Below, piece by piece: positions 16,269 to 30,878 of a DNA stretch of 64,000 bases. The notes beneath the pieces were generated by a model. The model made no database searches. It worked only from the letters and a program-made list of their open reading frames with translations, and had not been told where the DNA came from. The DNA lies in NCBI RefSeq assembly GCF_023698535.1, contig NZ_JALJCL010000001.1, positions 62,001 through 126,000 of the forward strand, written 5' to 3'. This DNA is from Halorientalis regularis (lineage in GTDB: Archaea > Halobacteriota > Halobacteria > Halobacteriales > Haloarculaceae). The position numbers and the translations under genes were made by a program. How positions within the stretch are numbered: the stretch's first letter is position 1; the number at the start of each line of letters is the position of its first letter.

Positions 16269-17924
16269 ATGGAATTCGCCGCCTTCGCCGCGCGCGCCGA
16301 CGAGATCGAGGCGACCGCGGCCGATCTGGAGACCGTCGCCCTCGTCCGAGACCTGTTTTCCGTGGCCGAAGACGACCTCGACACCGTCGCCCGGTTCGTC
16401 CAGGGCCGGGTCTTTCCCGCCCACGAGTCGACGACGCTCGACGTCGGTCCGACCCTCTGTTACGAGGCCATCGCCCGGGCAGCGGGGCACAACGTCTCGG
16501 CTGCCGACGTCGAATCTCGGGTCGCCACCGTCGGCGACGTGGGCGACGTGGCCGCGGACTACGATTTCGGCGGGCAGCAGGGCCTCGGCACGTTCGGCGC
16601 TGGCGGCGGGGCAGAGGGCCTGACTGTCGGCGCGGTCGAGTCCGAGTTGCGCGACCTCGCGGCGGCGGCCGGTGCGGGCAGCCAGGACCGCAAGCTCGAC
16701 CTCCTGTTCGGGCTGTTCAATCGCTGTGAGCCACCCGAAGCTCGCTATCTCGCGCGGATCGTCCTCTCGGAGATGCGCATCGGCGTCGGGGAGGGGACAG
16801 TCAGGGACGCGATCACCGAAGCCTTCGAGGTCCCCGTCGAGGCCGTCGAGCGCGCACTGCAGGTGACCAACGATTACGGACTGGTCGCCACCGTCGCCCG
16901 GGCGGACGGCGAGTCCGGCCTCGACGACCTGCATCTGGAGGTGGGGCGGCCGGTCCAGGCGATGCTGGCACAGGCCGGGACAGTCACCGACGCCGTCGAG
17001 GACTGGCCGTCCGTCGCCGTCGAAACCAAGTACGACGGCGCTCGCGTCCAGGTCCACTACGACGGGGACGCGGTGTCGCTGTTCTCGCGGAACATGGAGG
17101 ACGTGACCGACCCGTTGCCGGAGGTCGTCGGGTTCGTCGAGGACGCGCTCGGCGTACCGGCGATTCTGGACGGCGAGGTCGTGGCGGTCGACGACACGGG
17201 CGAGCCCCTCCCCTTCCAGGAGGTGCTGCGGCGCTTCCGCCGGAAACACGACGTTGCGAAGGCCCAGGAGAAAGTCGAAGTTCAGCTGTGGGCGTTCGAC
17301 TGCCTCCACGCGGACGGCGAGGACTTGCTCGACGCCCCCCTCACAGCACGTCACGACCGACTCTCCGAGCTGCTCGATTCGCGCGTCTCGACGCTCACCG
17401 TCACCGACGACCCCGACGAGATAGCCGACGTCGAGGCCGAGGCGCTCGACGCCGGGCACGAGGGGATCATGTTGAAACTGCCCAATTCGACCTACTCACC
17501 GGGCCGGCGCGGCAAAGAGTGGCGCAAGCGGAAACCCGACGTGGAGACGCTCGATCTGGTCGTGACCGGCGCCGAGTGGGGCGAAGGGCGGCGCGCCGAG
17601 TTTCTGGGCACCTTCGAGCTCTCGGTACGGGCCGGCCCGGACGCGTTCGAGACCATCGGCAACGTGGCGACGGGCATCACCGACGAGGAACTGGCCGAAT
17701 TGACCGACCTGCTGGCCCCGAAGATCCGCGCCGAGGACGGGAAAGACGTGACCATCGAGCCGTCCGTGGTGTTCGAGGTGGGGTACGAGGAGATACAGAC
17801 CTCGCCGACGTACTCCTCTGGCTACGCGTTGCGGTTCCCCCGCTACCTGGGCGTTCGCGACGACAAAGACCCAGAGAGCGCCGACACGCGAGCGCGGGTG
17901 GAGCGGCTGGCAGACGGCGAGTGA
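16269..17924 (+). CDS. lig: ATP-dependent DNA ligase
   Basis: A 551-residue archaeal/eukaryotic-type ligase that seals nicks in replication and repair. The N-terminal DNA-binding domain (about 1-215) includes KLDLLFGLFNRCEPPEARYL and RIGVGEGTVRDA. The adenylation domain has motif I KYDGARVQ with the nucleophile K254, motif III-like ILDGEVVAVD, motif IV EGIMLKLPNS and motif V GKEWRKRKP. A C-terminal OB domain follows. The length is normal. Stop is TGA at 17924, and the next gene starts 39 bases on. Confidence 0.97.
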   Translation: MEFAAFAARADEIEATAADLETVALVRDLFSVAEDDLDTVARFVQGRVFPAHESTTLDVGPTLCYEAIARAAGHNVSAADVESRVATVGDVGDVAADYDFGGQQGLGTFGAGGGAEGLTVGAVESELRDLAAAAGAGSQDRKLDLLFGLFNRCEPPEARYLARIVLSEMRIGVGEGTVRDAITEAFEVPVEAVERALQVTNDYGLVATVARADGESGLDDLHLEVGRPVQAMLAQAGTVTDAVEDWPSVAVETKYDGARVQVHYDGDAVSLFSRNMEDVTDPLPEVVGFVEDALGVPAILDGEVVAVDDTGEPLPFQEVLRRFRRKHDVAKAQEKVEVQLWAFDCLHADGEDLLDAPLTARHDRLSELLDSRVSTLTVTDDPDEIADVEAEALDAGHEGIMLKLPNSTYSPGRRGKEWRKRKPDVETLDLVVTGAEWGEGRRAEFLGTFELSVRAGPDAFETIGNVATGITDEELAELTDLLAPKIRAEDGKDVTIEPSVVFEVGYEEIQTSPTYSSGYALRFPRYLGVRDDKDPESADTRARVERLADGE

Positions 17925-17963
17925 ACCGACACCGGTATTCTTCGACCGCCCGAAACAGTTCAC

Positions 17964-18662
17964 ATGACCGTCCACTTCGACGACTGCCGTGTCGACTGGC
18001 TCGGCTACGCCACCGTCCGCATCGAGGCGCCCGACGGGACCGTCGTCTACCTCGATCCCGGCCGGTACGGCGTGCTGGACGACTACGACGCTGGAGACGC
18101 AGACATCGTCTGTGTCAGTCACGTCCACCACTACGACACCGACGGGATCGAACGGGTAGCCCGCGACGACGCGACCGTCCTCGTCCACGAGGCCGTCCAC
18201 CACAGCGAGACGGACCGCGACGTGACGCCCGTGCGTGACCTGCCATACGACACGGGCCGGGTCGACGCCGAACTCGACGAGCTGCTCGGCGACGTGATCG
18301 TCCGGACGACCGCGGCGTACAACCACGCCGACGGCCCCCACACCGACGCCGACGGTGAACCGATCCATCCCGAGGGCTTCGGCTGTGGGTTCCTGCTCAC
18401 CATCGACGGCACGACCGTCTTCTGGCCGGGCGATACCGACGTACTCGCTGGCCACGCCGAACTCGACGTGGACCTGTTCCTGCCACCCATCGGCGGCACG
18501 TTCACGATGGACCGCGAGGCGGCGGCAGACCTCGCCGAAGCGATGGCTCCGGAGCTTGTCCTCCCGATCCACTACGATACGTTCGAGGCGATCGAGGTCG
18601 ACGCCGAAGCCTTCGCCGCCGACGTAGCGGGTCTCGGCGTGCCGGTCGTGCTGGACGGGTAG
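17964..18662 (+). CDS. MBL-fold metal-dependent hydrolase
   Basis: A 232-residue UlaG-like beta-lactamase-fold protein. It opens VDWLGYATVRIEAPDGTVVYLDPG, has a variant metal motif SHVHHYDTDGIE in place of the usual HxHxDH, then later GDTDVL and LPIHYDTFE, which supply the remaining ligands. Cytosolic. Substrate unknown; such proteins in archaea are often annotated only as Zn-dependent hydrolases. It follows the ligase gene in the same direction and may share its transcript. Stop is TAG. Confidence 0.88.
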   Translation: MTVHFDDCRVDWLGYATVRIEAPDGTVVYLDPGRYGVLDDYDAGDADIVCVSHVHHYDTDGIERVARDDATVLVHEAVHHSETDRDVTPVRDLPYDTGRVDAELDELLGDVIVRTTAAYNHADGPHTDADGEPIHPEGFGCGFLLTIDGTTVFWPGDTDVLAGHAELDVDLFLPPIGGTFTMDREAAADLAEAMAPELVLPIHYDTFEAIEVDAEAFAADVAGLGVPVVLDG

Positions 18663-18683
18663 AACAGAAGCCGGAACCAGTGG

Positions 18684-19787
18684 TCAGATGACACCCATCG
18701 CGTCCAGTCGCTCCGGCAGATACGTGTCCGTCACGAAGTCCAGGCCCCGCGCCGCCAGGCTCTGCTGTTCTGCCTTCTTCTCGATGTCGAGTTGCAGTTC
18801 GATCTGTTCCTCCCAGTAGTCGGTCTGGAAGCGCGGGTCCTCCAGTTCCGACTCCAGGGCGTTCACGTCCGAGTCGCTGAGCGGGTCGGTCGGGAGGTCG
18901 TACTCCACGATGTCCGCGGGCTGGATGCCGATGAACTGCGCGTCCGGCGTCGCCAGGTACTCCGAGAGGTGTGCGGACTTGATCGACCCGTACGCGACCG
19001 AGCCGTAGATGCGGTACGACCAGGGGTCGCCGTCTGTAAACACGGTCACGGGGAGGCCGAGTTCGTCGTGGAGCCGCTTGGTCAGCCGCCGGGTCGCCCG
19101 CGCCGGTTGGCCCTTGAGGTGGACGACGATGCAGTTGTGTTCCTCGTCGAACCCGTTTTCGACGAGGCGGTCGCGCATTCCGCCGGTCTCCACGCACAGC
19201 GCGAAGTCGGCGTCGTTGTCCAGGAACTCGATGGTATCGGGATTGTTCGGGATCTGGTAACCGCCCTCGCCCACGTCTTCCTGGCAGTGTATCTCGCGTT
19301 CGCCCCGCCGGGTCTGCTCGCGGATGAGGAGCGGCCCCATCACCGTCGCCCCGGACTCCTCGGGGCGCATGTGGAACTCCTCGCGGCGCACGTCCGAGAC
19401 GATCTCTAAGTCCTCGATCAGCTGGTTCGACTCGTCCTGGCTGTTGAACTGTGCCTCCTCGTGGTCGAACGATTCGCTGAGGTAGTAGAGTTCACGCAGG
19501 GTGGAGGAGCGGTCCTCTTCGAGTTGCTGGGCCAGGAATTCGATGACGTAGGTGGCTTTCAGCAACTTCTGCGCGCCGCTGACGGTCTTTGCGCTGCGGG
19601 TGCTCTTCCGGTCGCCGTACACCCAGACGTCCATGTCCTCGTCGTACTCGATGTTGGATTTCGTCCGGGTCGGGATCGACATGGTCGGCACCTCGCCGTC
19701 GGCGAACTGGTCGTAGAACTCCGCCGCCAGGTCGATCAACTGCTCGCGTGCGTCACTTTCGCTCTGGGTATCGCTGTCTGTGCTCAT
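18684..19787 (-). CDS. top6A: DNA topoisomerase VI subunit A
   Basis: A 367-residue Spo11-type subunit that makes the transient double-strand break. The winged-helix CAP domain contains the catalytic Tyr in [12 protein letters not shown] (Y101 or Y102). The Toprim domain has the acidic ligand in CVETGG (E199) and the DGDPW motif (D251, D253) for Mg2+. The start is one base after the top6B stop (TGA-C-ATG), so the two subunits are translationally coupled. The family match is unambiguous. Confidence 0.97.
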   Translation of the reverse strand: MSTDSDTQSESDAREQLIDLAAEFYDQFADGEVPTMSIPTRTKSNIEYDEDMDVWVYGDRKSTRSAKTVSGAQKLLKATYVIEFLAQQLEEDRSSTLRELYYLSESFDHEEAQFNSQDESNQLIEDLEIVSDVRREEFHMRPEESGATVMGPLLIREQTRRGEREIHCQEDVGEGGYQIPNNPDTIEFLDNDADFALCVETGGMRDRLVENGFDEEHNCIVVHLKGQPARATRRLTKRLHDELGLPVTVFTDGDPWSYRIYGSVAYGSIKSAHLSEYLATPDAQFIGIQPADIVEYDLPTDPLSDSDVNALESELEDPRFQTDYWEEQIELQLDIEKKAEQQSLAARGLDFVTDTYLPERLDAMGVI

Positions 19788-19788
19788 G

Positions 19789-22176
19789 TCAGGCGTTGAT
19801 GGTCAGTTTCTCGTCTTCGATGCCCTCGACCTGCACGTCGAAGGTGGCGTCGCCGTCGACGCTGTACTCGATGCTCGCTTCGGTGCCCGCCGCGACCTCC
19901 GCAGTCCACTTGACGAAGTACTCGCCGTCCATCTCGACGACGTTTGCCCCCTCGACCTCGCCGGGATCCTCGCTCACGATGTCGGTGATCTCCAGCGTGG
20001 CGGTGGTGTCGTCGTTGTTCTCGACGATCAGTCGCACCGTCTCCCCGTCGCGCTCGCGGTCGACGAGAACGTTGTTCATGATCCGGGCCAACGAGTCGTC
20101 GATGTTCAGCTCGCCGTTGCCCGTCACCTCCTCGAGTTTCTCGGCCATCTCGGGCAGGATCGTCGCGAGTTTGTCTTGCTTTCGGCGGCGCTTCTCCATC
20201 GACCGGCGCTTCTTGAGGTAGGACTTCAGGTCGCGGGCGGCTTCCCGGATAGCCCGCTCGACCTCGTCTTCGATCTCGGGGACGTTGGCCACCGCGTCCT
20301 TGGACTCGCTGGTGAAGGGGACGTTCGTGGAGGCGACGTGGACCATGATGACCGCCGGGCCGTTGGGGATGCCGCTCCCCCCGGGCTGGTCGAGCTTGTA
20401 GTTGCGCCAGTTGATCGTCTTTACCACGTCGGTGATCGAACAGGCCCCGCGCTGGTAGACCAGGGGGACGCGGTTGGCGAAGCGCATCACGTCGGCGCTG
20501 GAACTCTCCTCGAGGTCACCGCCGTAGGCGATGCCCGCCTCGACGATGAACGGGTCGCCGCCGTGGACGGCGGCGTCCCGCGTCGAGGCCGCGTAGAAGT
20601 CCGCGTCGAACTCCTTTTTGAGCCCCTCCAGCACCAGTTCGTCGGAGATGGGCGAGAGACAGTCCGTCGGCGGCGCGATGATGTCCGTCTCGCGCATCGC
20701 CTCGTGGAGTTCGCTGGCGGTGTCGCGGTCGTCGTCGATAGCCGTGATGTTCGGCGGTTCGTCGGGGACCGTCGCCATCCGTCCCCAGATAGCGTCGACG
20801 ACCTTCTCGCGGGCCGTCTCGCCGAACGTGGCCTCGTCGTACTCCTCGGTCGCGTCTGCGGCCCGGTCGACGTAGTCCCCGACCTGATCGCGAGTGAGCC
20901 GGTCGTGGGGGGTGTCCTCGTCTTCGAACTTGGCCGCGATGCGCTCGGCCAGCCCCTGCACGTGGGCGTCGTCTTTCCGGTCCGTGGTCGCCTCGTCGAC
21001 CAAGGCGTAGATATCGCCGGTGCGCTCGTCGGTGACGGCGTCCCAGGCCGCCGCGACGGCCTTCTCCCGAACGGTCGAGCCGAAGGTCGTGCCGTACTCG
21101 TCTTCGATGCCCTCGGCGACGGTCTCGACGATGCCCTGCACGCGGGAGTGGGTGACCGAGCCGGCGTCGTCGATCTCGGCGGCGACCGATTCGGCGAACT
21201 CGGCCGTGGCTTGGGCCCCCTTGTTGGCGACGGCCTCGGAGACCGCGGCCTCCACGTCCGCCTCCTCGTGTGTCGCGGGCGCACTCCAGGCCATCTCGCG
21301 GCCGAAGTGCCGATCACGGAAGCTGTCGATGACCTTGTCCGAGGTCTTCCCGCCGACGCGGGTGAACTCCTCCTGCAAAAAACCCGACACCGAGTAGGAG
21401 TCGGTGGCGTCGAGCATCTTCTGGAGGGTGCCCAGTTCGACACCGTGGGGGTGGGGGCGGATCTCCTCGGTCTCCTCGGGGAGCTGGTCGGTCGCGCGCT
21501 CGAACTTGAACTGTTCCTGGGGTTCGCGGAGTTCCAGCCGAGCGTGGGGATTGACGACCGCTGTGTGTTTGATGTAGTCGTGGAGCTGGTTGCGGGCGCG
21601 CATGTTCGCCTCCATCTCCAGTTCGATCCGCGTGCCGTGGGGTCGGTCCCACGAGGTCGTGTCCTCGCCCTCGATTTCGGGCTCGTTCGAGTCCGTATCG
21701 ATCGTGAGCTCGAAGTACTTCGCGTCGGCGCTGCCCTTGGTGCGGCTGGTGATCTTGGCGGGCTTGCCGCTCGTGAGTTGCGAGTAGAGGACGGCCGCGG
21801 AGATACCGATCCCCTGCTGACCGCGGTTCTGCTCGCGGGCGTGAAAACGGGAGCCGTAGAGCAGCTTCCCGAAGATCTTGGGGATCTGCTCTTTGGTGAT
21901 CCCGGGGCCGTTGTCCTCGACGATGAGGCGGTAGTAGTCGTCGTTCTCCTGGATCTCGACGTAGATGTCCGGGAGGATCCCCGATTCCTCGGTCGCGTCG
22001 AGCGCGTTGTCGACGGCCTCCTTGACGGCCGTCACCAGCGCCCGCGCGCCCGAGTCGAACCCGAGCATCTGACGGTTCTTCTCGAAGAACTCGGCGATGG
22101 AGATGGACCGCTGCGCCTCCGCCAGCTCCTCCGCGATCCCCTCTCCCTCGGCGAGCGTCGACTGGTACGAGGTCAT
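19789..22176 (-). CDS. top6B: DNA topoisomerase VI subunit B
   Basis: A 795-residue GHKL ATPase subunit that, with Top6A, relaxes or decatenates DNA. The Bergerat fold shows the N box [10 protein letters not shown] (E53-N57), DNGPGI at 88-93 and the ATP-lid motif RGQQGIGIS near 118-126. A transducer domain follows, and an Ig-like beta domain ends the protein. Relative to the shorter crenarchaeal enzymes (about 530 residues) it carries an acidic insertion at roughly residues 290-460 with an internal repeat. The ATG at 22176 gives the family start; a TATA-like CATTTAACC lies about 30 bases before it. Confidence 0.96.
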   Translation of the reverse strand: MTSYQSTLAEGEGIAEELAEAQRSISIAEFFEKNRQMLGFDSGARALVTAVKEAVDNALDATEESGILPDIYVEIQENDDYYRLIVEDNGPGITKEQIPKIFGKLLYGSRFHAREQNRGQQGIGISAAVLYSQLTSGKPAKITSRTKGSADAKYFELTIDTDSNEPEIEGEDTTSWDRPHGTRIELEMEANMRARNQLHDYIKHTAVVNPHARLELREPQEQFKFERATDQLPEETEEIRPHPHGVELGTLQKMLDATDSYSVSGFLQEEFTRVGGKTSDKVIDSFRDRHFGREMAWSAPATHEEADVEAAVSEAVANKGAQATAEFAESVAAEIDDAGSVTHSRVQGIVETVAEGIEDEYGTTFGSTVREKAVAAAWDAVTDERTGDIYALVDEATTDRKDDAHVQGLAERIAAKFEDEDTPHDRLTRDQVGDYVDRAADATEEYDEATFGETAREKVVDAIWGRMATVPDEPPNITAIDDDRDTASELHEAMRETDIIAPPTDCLSPISDELVLEGLKKEFDADFYAASTRDAAVHGGDPFIVEAGIAYGGDLEESSSADVMRFANRVPLVYQRGACSITDVVKTINWRNYKLDQPGGSGIPNGPAVIMVHVASTNVPFTSESKDAVANVPEIEDEVERAIREAARDLKSYLKKRRSMEKRRRKQDKLATILPEMAEKLEEVTGNGELNIDDSLARIMNNVLVDRERDGETVRLIVENNDDTTATLEITDIVSEDPGEVEGANVVEMDGEYFVKWTAEVAAGTEASIEYSVDGDATFDVQVEGIEDEKLTINA

Positions 22177-26828
<4,652 letters not shown>

Positions 26829-26869
26829 TCGCCGATCCACCCTCGTCAAAATCGTCTATCGACCGTCCG

Positions 26870-28693
26870 TCAGTCGTCCGCGGGCGCGGCGTCGGCCAAC
26901 TGGTCAGGCGAAAGCGACCCGTGCCGGACGATCTCCGCGAAGTGATCGTCGGGGAGTTTCTCCCCGTCCGTGATGCCGCGGGCGTCCTGCTCGGCGAAGC
27001 GGGTCTCGACGAACCACTCGGCGACCAGGGCCTTCCGGGCGTCGTTGTGCTTGTCGATGGCGTCTTGGGCGCGCTCGATCAGCAGGGCGGCGGTTACCAC
27101 GTCGAAGATGTAATCCGCGAGCTGTTTGGCCTCGTGCTGGGCGTAGTCCTGATCCTCGGTAGCCAACGAGATCATCGCTTCCTGCATCGACTGGAACTCG
27201 TCGGCGACGGTTCCCGCGAGGTGGTCGAGGTGAGGGTGGTCGGCGGCGTCGAGACTGTCCTCGACCAGCGGGAACAGTTCTTCGTGGGCGGCTTCGCGGT
27301 TCAGCACGCGCAACACGTCCAGCGAGAGGACGTTCGAGGTTCCCTCCCAGATCGGGAGGACCTGCGAGTCCCGGAGCATGCGCTCGGTCGCAAAGCCGTT
27401 GACGTAGCCGTTGCCGCCGAGGACTTCACAGGCGTACGAGGCGGTGTCGACGGCCATCCGGGCGGTCTTGTACTTCGCGATGGGGACGAGCAGGCGCATC
27501 AGCTTGAACGCCCGCGCCGCGTCGTCGTCGCGGTCCGCGGGCGCTTCGTCGAGGCGCTGTTCGTTGGCCATGTAGTCGGCGTAGTGGCGGGTCGCCTCGA
27601 AGGTGAAGGCGAGTGCGGCCTCGTAGTCGGTCTGCATGTTCACGAGGTCCCGGCGCATCAGCGGGTACTCCTGAATGGTCTCGCCGAAGGCGTCCCGCGT
27701 CGCGGCCTGGACCTTCGATTCGAGGAGGCACCGACCCATCCCACCGACCGAGCCCGTGGCGTTGGTCAGCCGCTCGAAGTTCATCATCTCGGCCATCAGC
27801 TTGAACCCGTTCTCGGGTTCGCCGACGAGGTAGGCCTCCGCGCCGCGGAACTCGACCTCGCCCGTCGGGACAGCGATGGTGCCGAGTTTGTCCTTCAGCC
27901 GCCGGTAGAGCTGGTCGTTCAGGCTCCCGTCCCGTTTCGTGTGTGGCACCAGGAACAGCGAGAGTCCCGCAGTGCCCTCGGGCGCGTCGGGACGGCGGGC
28001 CAGCGCCAAGGTCCCCTCGGCGTCGATGTTCGAACAGAACCACTTCTCGCCGTAGAGTTCGTAGATGCCCTCCTCGTCGGTGGGTTCGGCGGTCGTCTCG
28101 TTGGCTCCCACGTCGGAGCCGCCCTGCTTCTCGGTGAGGAACATCGCGCCCTCGATGTGGTCGTCGTAGTCGCGGCTGGTGAGGCCCTGGAAGTACTCGT
28201 CCAGCAGGTCGGCGTTCGGGTGGTCCTCGTCGACGTACTTCTCCAGGACGATGGCCGCACCGGTCGTCATCGAGACCGGACAGACGAAGCCGCCGTCGGC
28301 GAAAGACAGAATGGTCTGCTGGGTCAGGACGTGCTGAAAGCCCAGCGGGTCGTCCCGCCCGGGCGGCGCGTGGAAGATGTCGTGGGTCACGCCGCGGTCG
28401 TAGACGAGCTGGTCGTTCTCGTGCTGAAGCGGGTGGTACTGGACGTGGTTCTGGATCTCGCCGTGCTTGTCGTAGGTCCGCAACTCGTGGCCCTCACGGT
28501 CGATGATCTCGGCGTTGTCCGCGATGGTGTGGCCCGTCACCGCACCCAGGTCCGACAGCTCCGACTCGGCCCACTCGAACGCCGCGTCGGGATAGGTCCG
28601 CTCGACTTCCGCCCGCAACGCGGGGTCGAGAGTCCAGTAGTTGACGTGTCTCCCCTCCTCGTACTGGCTGTAGTCGATTGGCGTGTCCACCAT
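26870..28693 (-). CDS. Acyl-CoA dehydrogenase, AidB-like
   Basis: A 607-residue flavoprotein. The acyl-CoA dehydrogenase core is seen in GAMFLTEKQGGSDVGANETT (FAD/substrate region), NFERLTNATGS and the C-terminal helix with CEVLGGNGYVNGF and LPIWEGTSNVLSLDVLRVL. The last phrase and the large size with an N-terminal extension point to the AidB / isovaleryl-CoA dehydrogenase-like branch rather than the ~380-residue beta-oxidation enzymes. Electrons probably go to ETF. It diverges from the enoyl-CoA hydratase gene, suggesting a shared degradation pathway. A TATA-like CTTTATG is seen about 30 bases upstream. Confidence 0.92.
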   Translation of the reverse strand: MVDTPIDYSQYEEGRHVNYWTLDPALRAEVERTYPDAAFEWAESELSDLGAVTGHTIADNAEIIDREGHELRTYDKHGEIQNHVQYHPLQHENDQLVYDRGVTHDIFHAPPGRDDPLGFQHVLTQQTILSFADGGFVCPVSMTTGAAIVLEKYVDEDHPNADLLDEYFQGLTSRDYDDHIEGAMFLTEKQGGSDVGANETTAEPTDEEGIYELYGEKWFCSNIDAEGTLALARRPDAPEGTAGLSLFLVPHTKRDGSLNDQLYRRLKDKLGTIAVPTGEVEFRGAEAYLVGEPENGFKLMAEMMNFERLTNATGSVGGMGRCLLESKVQAATRDAFGETIQEYPLMRRDLVNMQTDYEAALAFTFEATRHYADYMANEQRLDEAPADRDDDAARAFKLMRLLVPIAKYKTARMAVDTASYACEVLGGNGYVNGFATERMLRDSQVLPIWEGTSNVLSLDVLRVLNREAAHEELFPLVEDSLDAADHPHLDHLAGTVADEFQSMQEAMISLATEDQDYAQHEAKQLADYIFDVVTAALLIERAQDAIDKHNDARKALVAEWFVETRFAEQDARGITDGEKLPDDHFAEIVRHGSLSPDQLADAAPADD

Positions 28694-28784
28694 GCTACGC
28701 CATTTGCGGACGACCTACATAAAGACACAGCCCACCCGTTGTTCGTTTATTGCGGCCGTCGAACGGCGAATATTTTGAAAACGG

Positions 28785-28803
28785 GAAACTCCTTGTGAGT
28801 TTC
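28785..28803. promoter_or_regulatory. Palindrome upstream of the enoyl-CoA hydratase promoter
   Basis: GAAACTC (28785-28791) and GAGTTTC (28797-28803) form a perfect inverted repeat around CTTGT. A TATA-like TACTATT follows near 28816-28822, so the palindrome ends just above the BRE. This fits an operator or activator site in the divergent control region. Confidence 0.45.
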
Positions 28804-28853
28804 TTCCTGTCCGAAATACTATTGCGGCGGCGTGTGCCACGATACAAAACCTC

Positions 28854-29660
28854 ATGGAAGACCAGGAGCTCTCGAACGAGGCGCTCGACGTATCGGTGAG
28901 CGACGACGGCTTCGTCGTCCGGGCGACTATCGACCGGCCCGAGGAGCGCAACTCGCTGAACGAACCGGTGATACTTGGACTACTGGACGCGATTCAGTTC
29001 GCCGACGAGAGCGAGGCCCGGGTCTTTGTCCTCCGGGGCGCGGGCGGCACCTTCTGCTCGGGCGGCGACCTCTCGGAGATGTCCGGCGTCATCGGCCAGG
29101 GATCGGAAGCCTACCGCGAGCAGTTCTCCTCGCTATCGGCCATCGTTCAGGAGATGGTCGACGCCAGCGTCCTGACCGTCGCGGCGGTCGAGGGCTACTG
29201 TCTCGCTGGCGGACTCGGCCTCGCGTCGGCGTGTGAGTTCGTCGTCGCGCGGGACGACGCCGAGTTCGGCACACCAGAAGTGAACGTGGGGCTGTTCCCG
29301 GCACAGGCGATGGCCCCGATTATGCGCTCGGTCGACCAGAAGGCCGGGCTGAAACTCCTCTTTACCGGGGAGCACGTCACCGCCGAGGAGGCCGCCGAGA
29401 TGGGGCTCGTGACCGAGTTGGCACCCGAAGGCGAGTTCGAGGCGACGCTGAACGACCTGGTGGACCAGCTCGTGAACAACAGTCCGGTCCTCATCGAGGT
29501 GGGCAAGGAGGCCTACTACACCCAGCGTGACATGGGCTTCCAGGAGGCGCTCTCCTATCTGAAAGAGATCATCACGGTGGTCGCGATGAGCGACGCGACC
29601 GAGGAGGGGATCAACGCCTTCCTGATGGACGATGACCCCGAGTGGGAGGTGCGCCAATGA
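28854..29660 (+). CDS. Enoyl-CoA hydratase/isomerase family protein
   Basis: A 268-residue crotonase-fold enzyme. The oxyanion hole segments are visible: FVLRGAGGTFCSGGDLSEM and AAVEGYCLAGGLGLASACEF, followed by FGTPEVNVGLFP. The catalytic Glu pair of true hydratases is only partly evident (E in TPEV), so dehydratase, isomerase or hydrolase activity is possible. Cytosolic, acting on acyl-CoA esters. The stop overlaps the next ATG by four bases (ATGA). Confidence 0.9.
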   Translation: MEDQELSNEALDVSVSDDGFVVRATIDRPEERNSLNEPVILGLLDAIQFADESEARVFVLRGAGGTFCSGGDLSEMSGVIGQGSEAYREQFSSLSAIVQEMVDASVLTVAAVEGYCLAGGLGLASACEFVVARDDAEFGTPEVNVGLFPAQAMAPIMRSVDQKAGLKLLFTGEHVTAEEAAEMGLVTELAPEGEFEATLNDLVDQLVNNSPVLIEVGKEAYYTQRDMGFQEALSYLKEIITVVAMSDATEEGINAFLMDDDPEWEVRQ

Positions 29661-30541
29661 CCGACGCCAACCGCGAGTCCGTGAAAGGGAACGATCCGGA
29701 CAGGGTCGTGATCTCGGCGGCGCTGACGGGTGCGCTCACGACCCGGGACCAGTGCGAGGCGATCCCCTACACCGCAGAGGAGATCGCCGAGGAGGCCGCC
29801 GCCGCGCGCGAAGCCGGCGCGGCCGTCGCTCACATCCACGCCCGGACGGACAACGGCTCGCCGACCTACTCGACCGAACGCTACCAAGAGATCAAAGACG
29901 AGGTGCAGGCCCGCACCGACATCGTCGTCAACTTCTCGACGGGCGCGATCCACGAACCCGTCGAGAGCCGAGCGGAGTACGTCCGCGAGACCCAGCCCGA
30001 GGTGGCCGCCCTCAACATGGGCTCGATGAACTACGCGAAGTACTCCGAATCCCGCGAGGACTACGTGTTCGACATGGTGTTCGAGAACTCCTTCTCGGAG
30101 ATCCGCGAGATGGTCACGACGATGCAGGAGGCCGGCGTCAAACCGGAACTGGAGTGTTTCGACACGGGCCACATCGGGAACACCCGGCCACTGCTGGCCG
30201 AGGGGAAACTCGAACACCCACTCCACTTCAGCCTCATCATGGGCGTGCTGGGCGGCATCCCGGCGACCGCGGAGAATCTGGCCCACCAGGTTCGACAGCT
30301 CCCCGACGACGCCACCTGGCAGGTCATCGGGATCAGCGAGGACCAGTGGCGACTCGTCGGCGCGGCGCTGGCGATGGGCGGAAACGTCCGGGTCGGACTC
30401 GAGGACAACTTCTACGTCAGCGACGGCGAGATGGCCGAGAGCAACGCCGACCTCGTCGAGAAGGCCGCACGGATGGCCCGCGACGTGGGCCGGGAACCTG
30501 CCACGCCCGACGAGGCCCGCGAGATCATGAGCATCGACTGA
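29657..30541 (+). CDS. Beta-keto acid cleavage enzyme (BKACE, DUF849) family
   Basis: A 294-residue TIM-barrel protein of the Kce-like family, which splits a beta-keto acid with acetyl-CoA to acetoacetate and a new CoA ester. Zinc ligands are expected at AAVAHIHAR (H-x-H) and LECFDTGH. NFSTGAIHEP, VAALNMGSMNYAKY and HFSLIMGVLGGIPAT are family landmarks. The ATG at 29657 overlaps the hydratase stop, so the two are coupled. The substrate (lysine-derived or other keto acid) cannot be read from sequence. Confidence 0.92.
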   Translation: MTDANRESVKGNDPDRVVISAALTGALTTRDQCEAIPYTAEEIAEEAAAAREAGAAVAHIHARTDNGSPTYSTERYQEIKDEVQARTDIVVNFSTGAIHEPVESRAEYVRETQPEVAALNMGSMNYAKYSESREDYVFDMVFENSFSEIREMVTTMQEAGVKPELECFDTGHIGNTRPLLAEGKLEHPLHFSLIMGVLGGIPATAENLAHQVRQLPDDATWQVIGISEDQWRLVGAALAMGGNVRVGLEDNFYVSDGEMAESNADLVEKAARMARDVGREPATPDEAREIMSID

Positions 30542-30613
30542 TCGAACAGTCGTCGGGACTGCCCGGACCTGCAGCTGGCCGACGGGATCTGCTCGGCGAA
30601 AAGCGGTGCCGAA

Positions 30614-30805
30614 CTACCCGGACCAGCCGCCGCGGATGTCGCTGTTGATGTTACCACGCCACTGATCGAAGCCCGACTCGCAGGCGGGGTTGGACTTCAG
30701 GTGATCCATGAAGCCCGCGCCCGGCGATTCGAGTTGCATCTCACAGAACGGACAGACGTTCGGGTCGTTCCACGTCGTCGGCACTGGTGTACCTGTATCC
30801 CCCAT
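30614..30805 (-). CDS. 63-residue zinc-finger protein
   Basis: It has VCPFCEMQLESPGAGFMDHLKSN, then PACESGFDQWR: a C-x2-C pair with a later H and C that would form a C2HC finger. The GFMDHL-x-P-C-x-x-GF-x-x-W pattern recurs in small haloarchaeal proteins of unknown role (one is catalogued as a DUF7501-type family, from memory). Acts presumably in the cytosol. It lies between two convergent units. Confidence 0.75.
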   Translation of the reverse strand: MGDTGTPVPTTWNDPNVCPFCEMQLESPGAGFMDHLKSNPACESGFDQWRGNINSDIRGGWSG

Positions 30806-30878
30806 GGGACCACGATTGACACGGTTGCATATAATTGTTTACGCTGACGACCGAGGCTGGATTAACTGTCCTAATATG

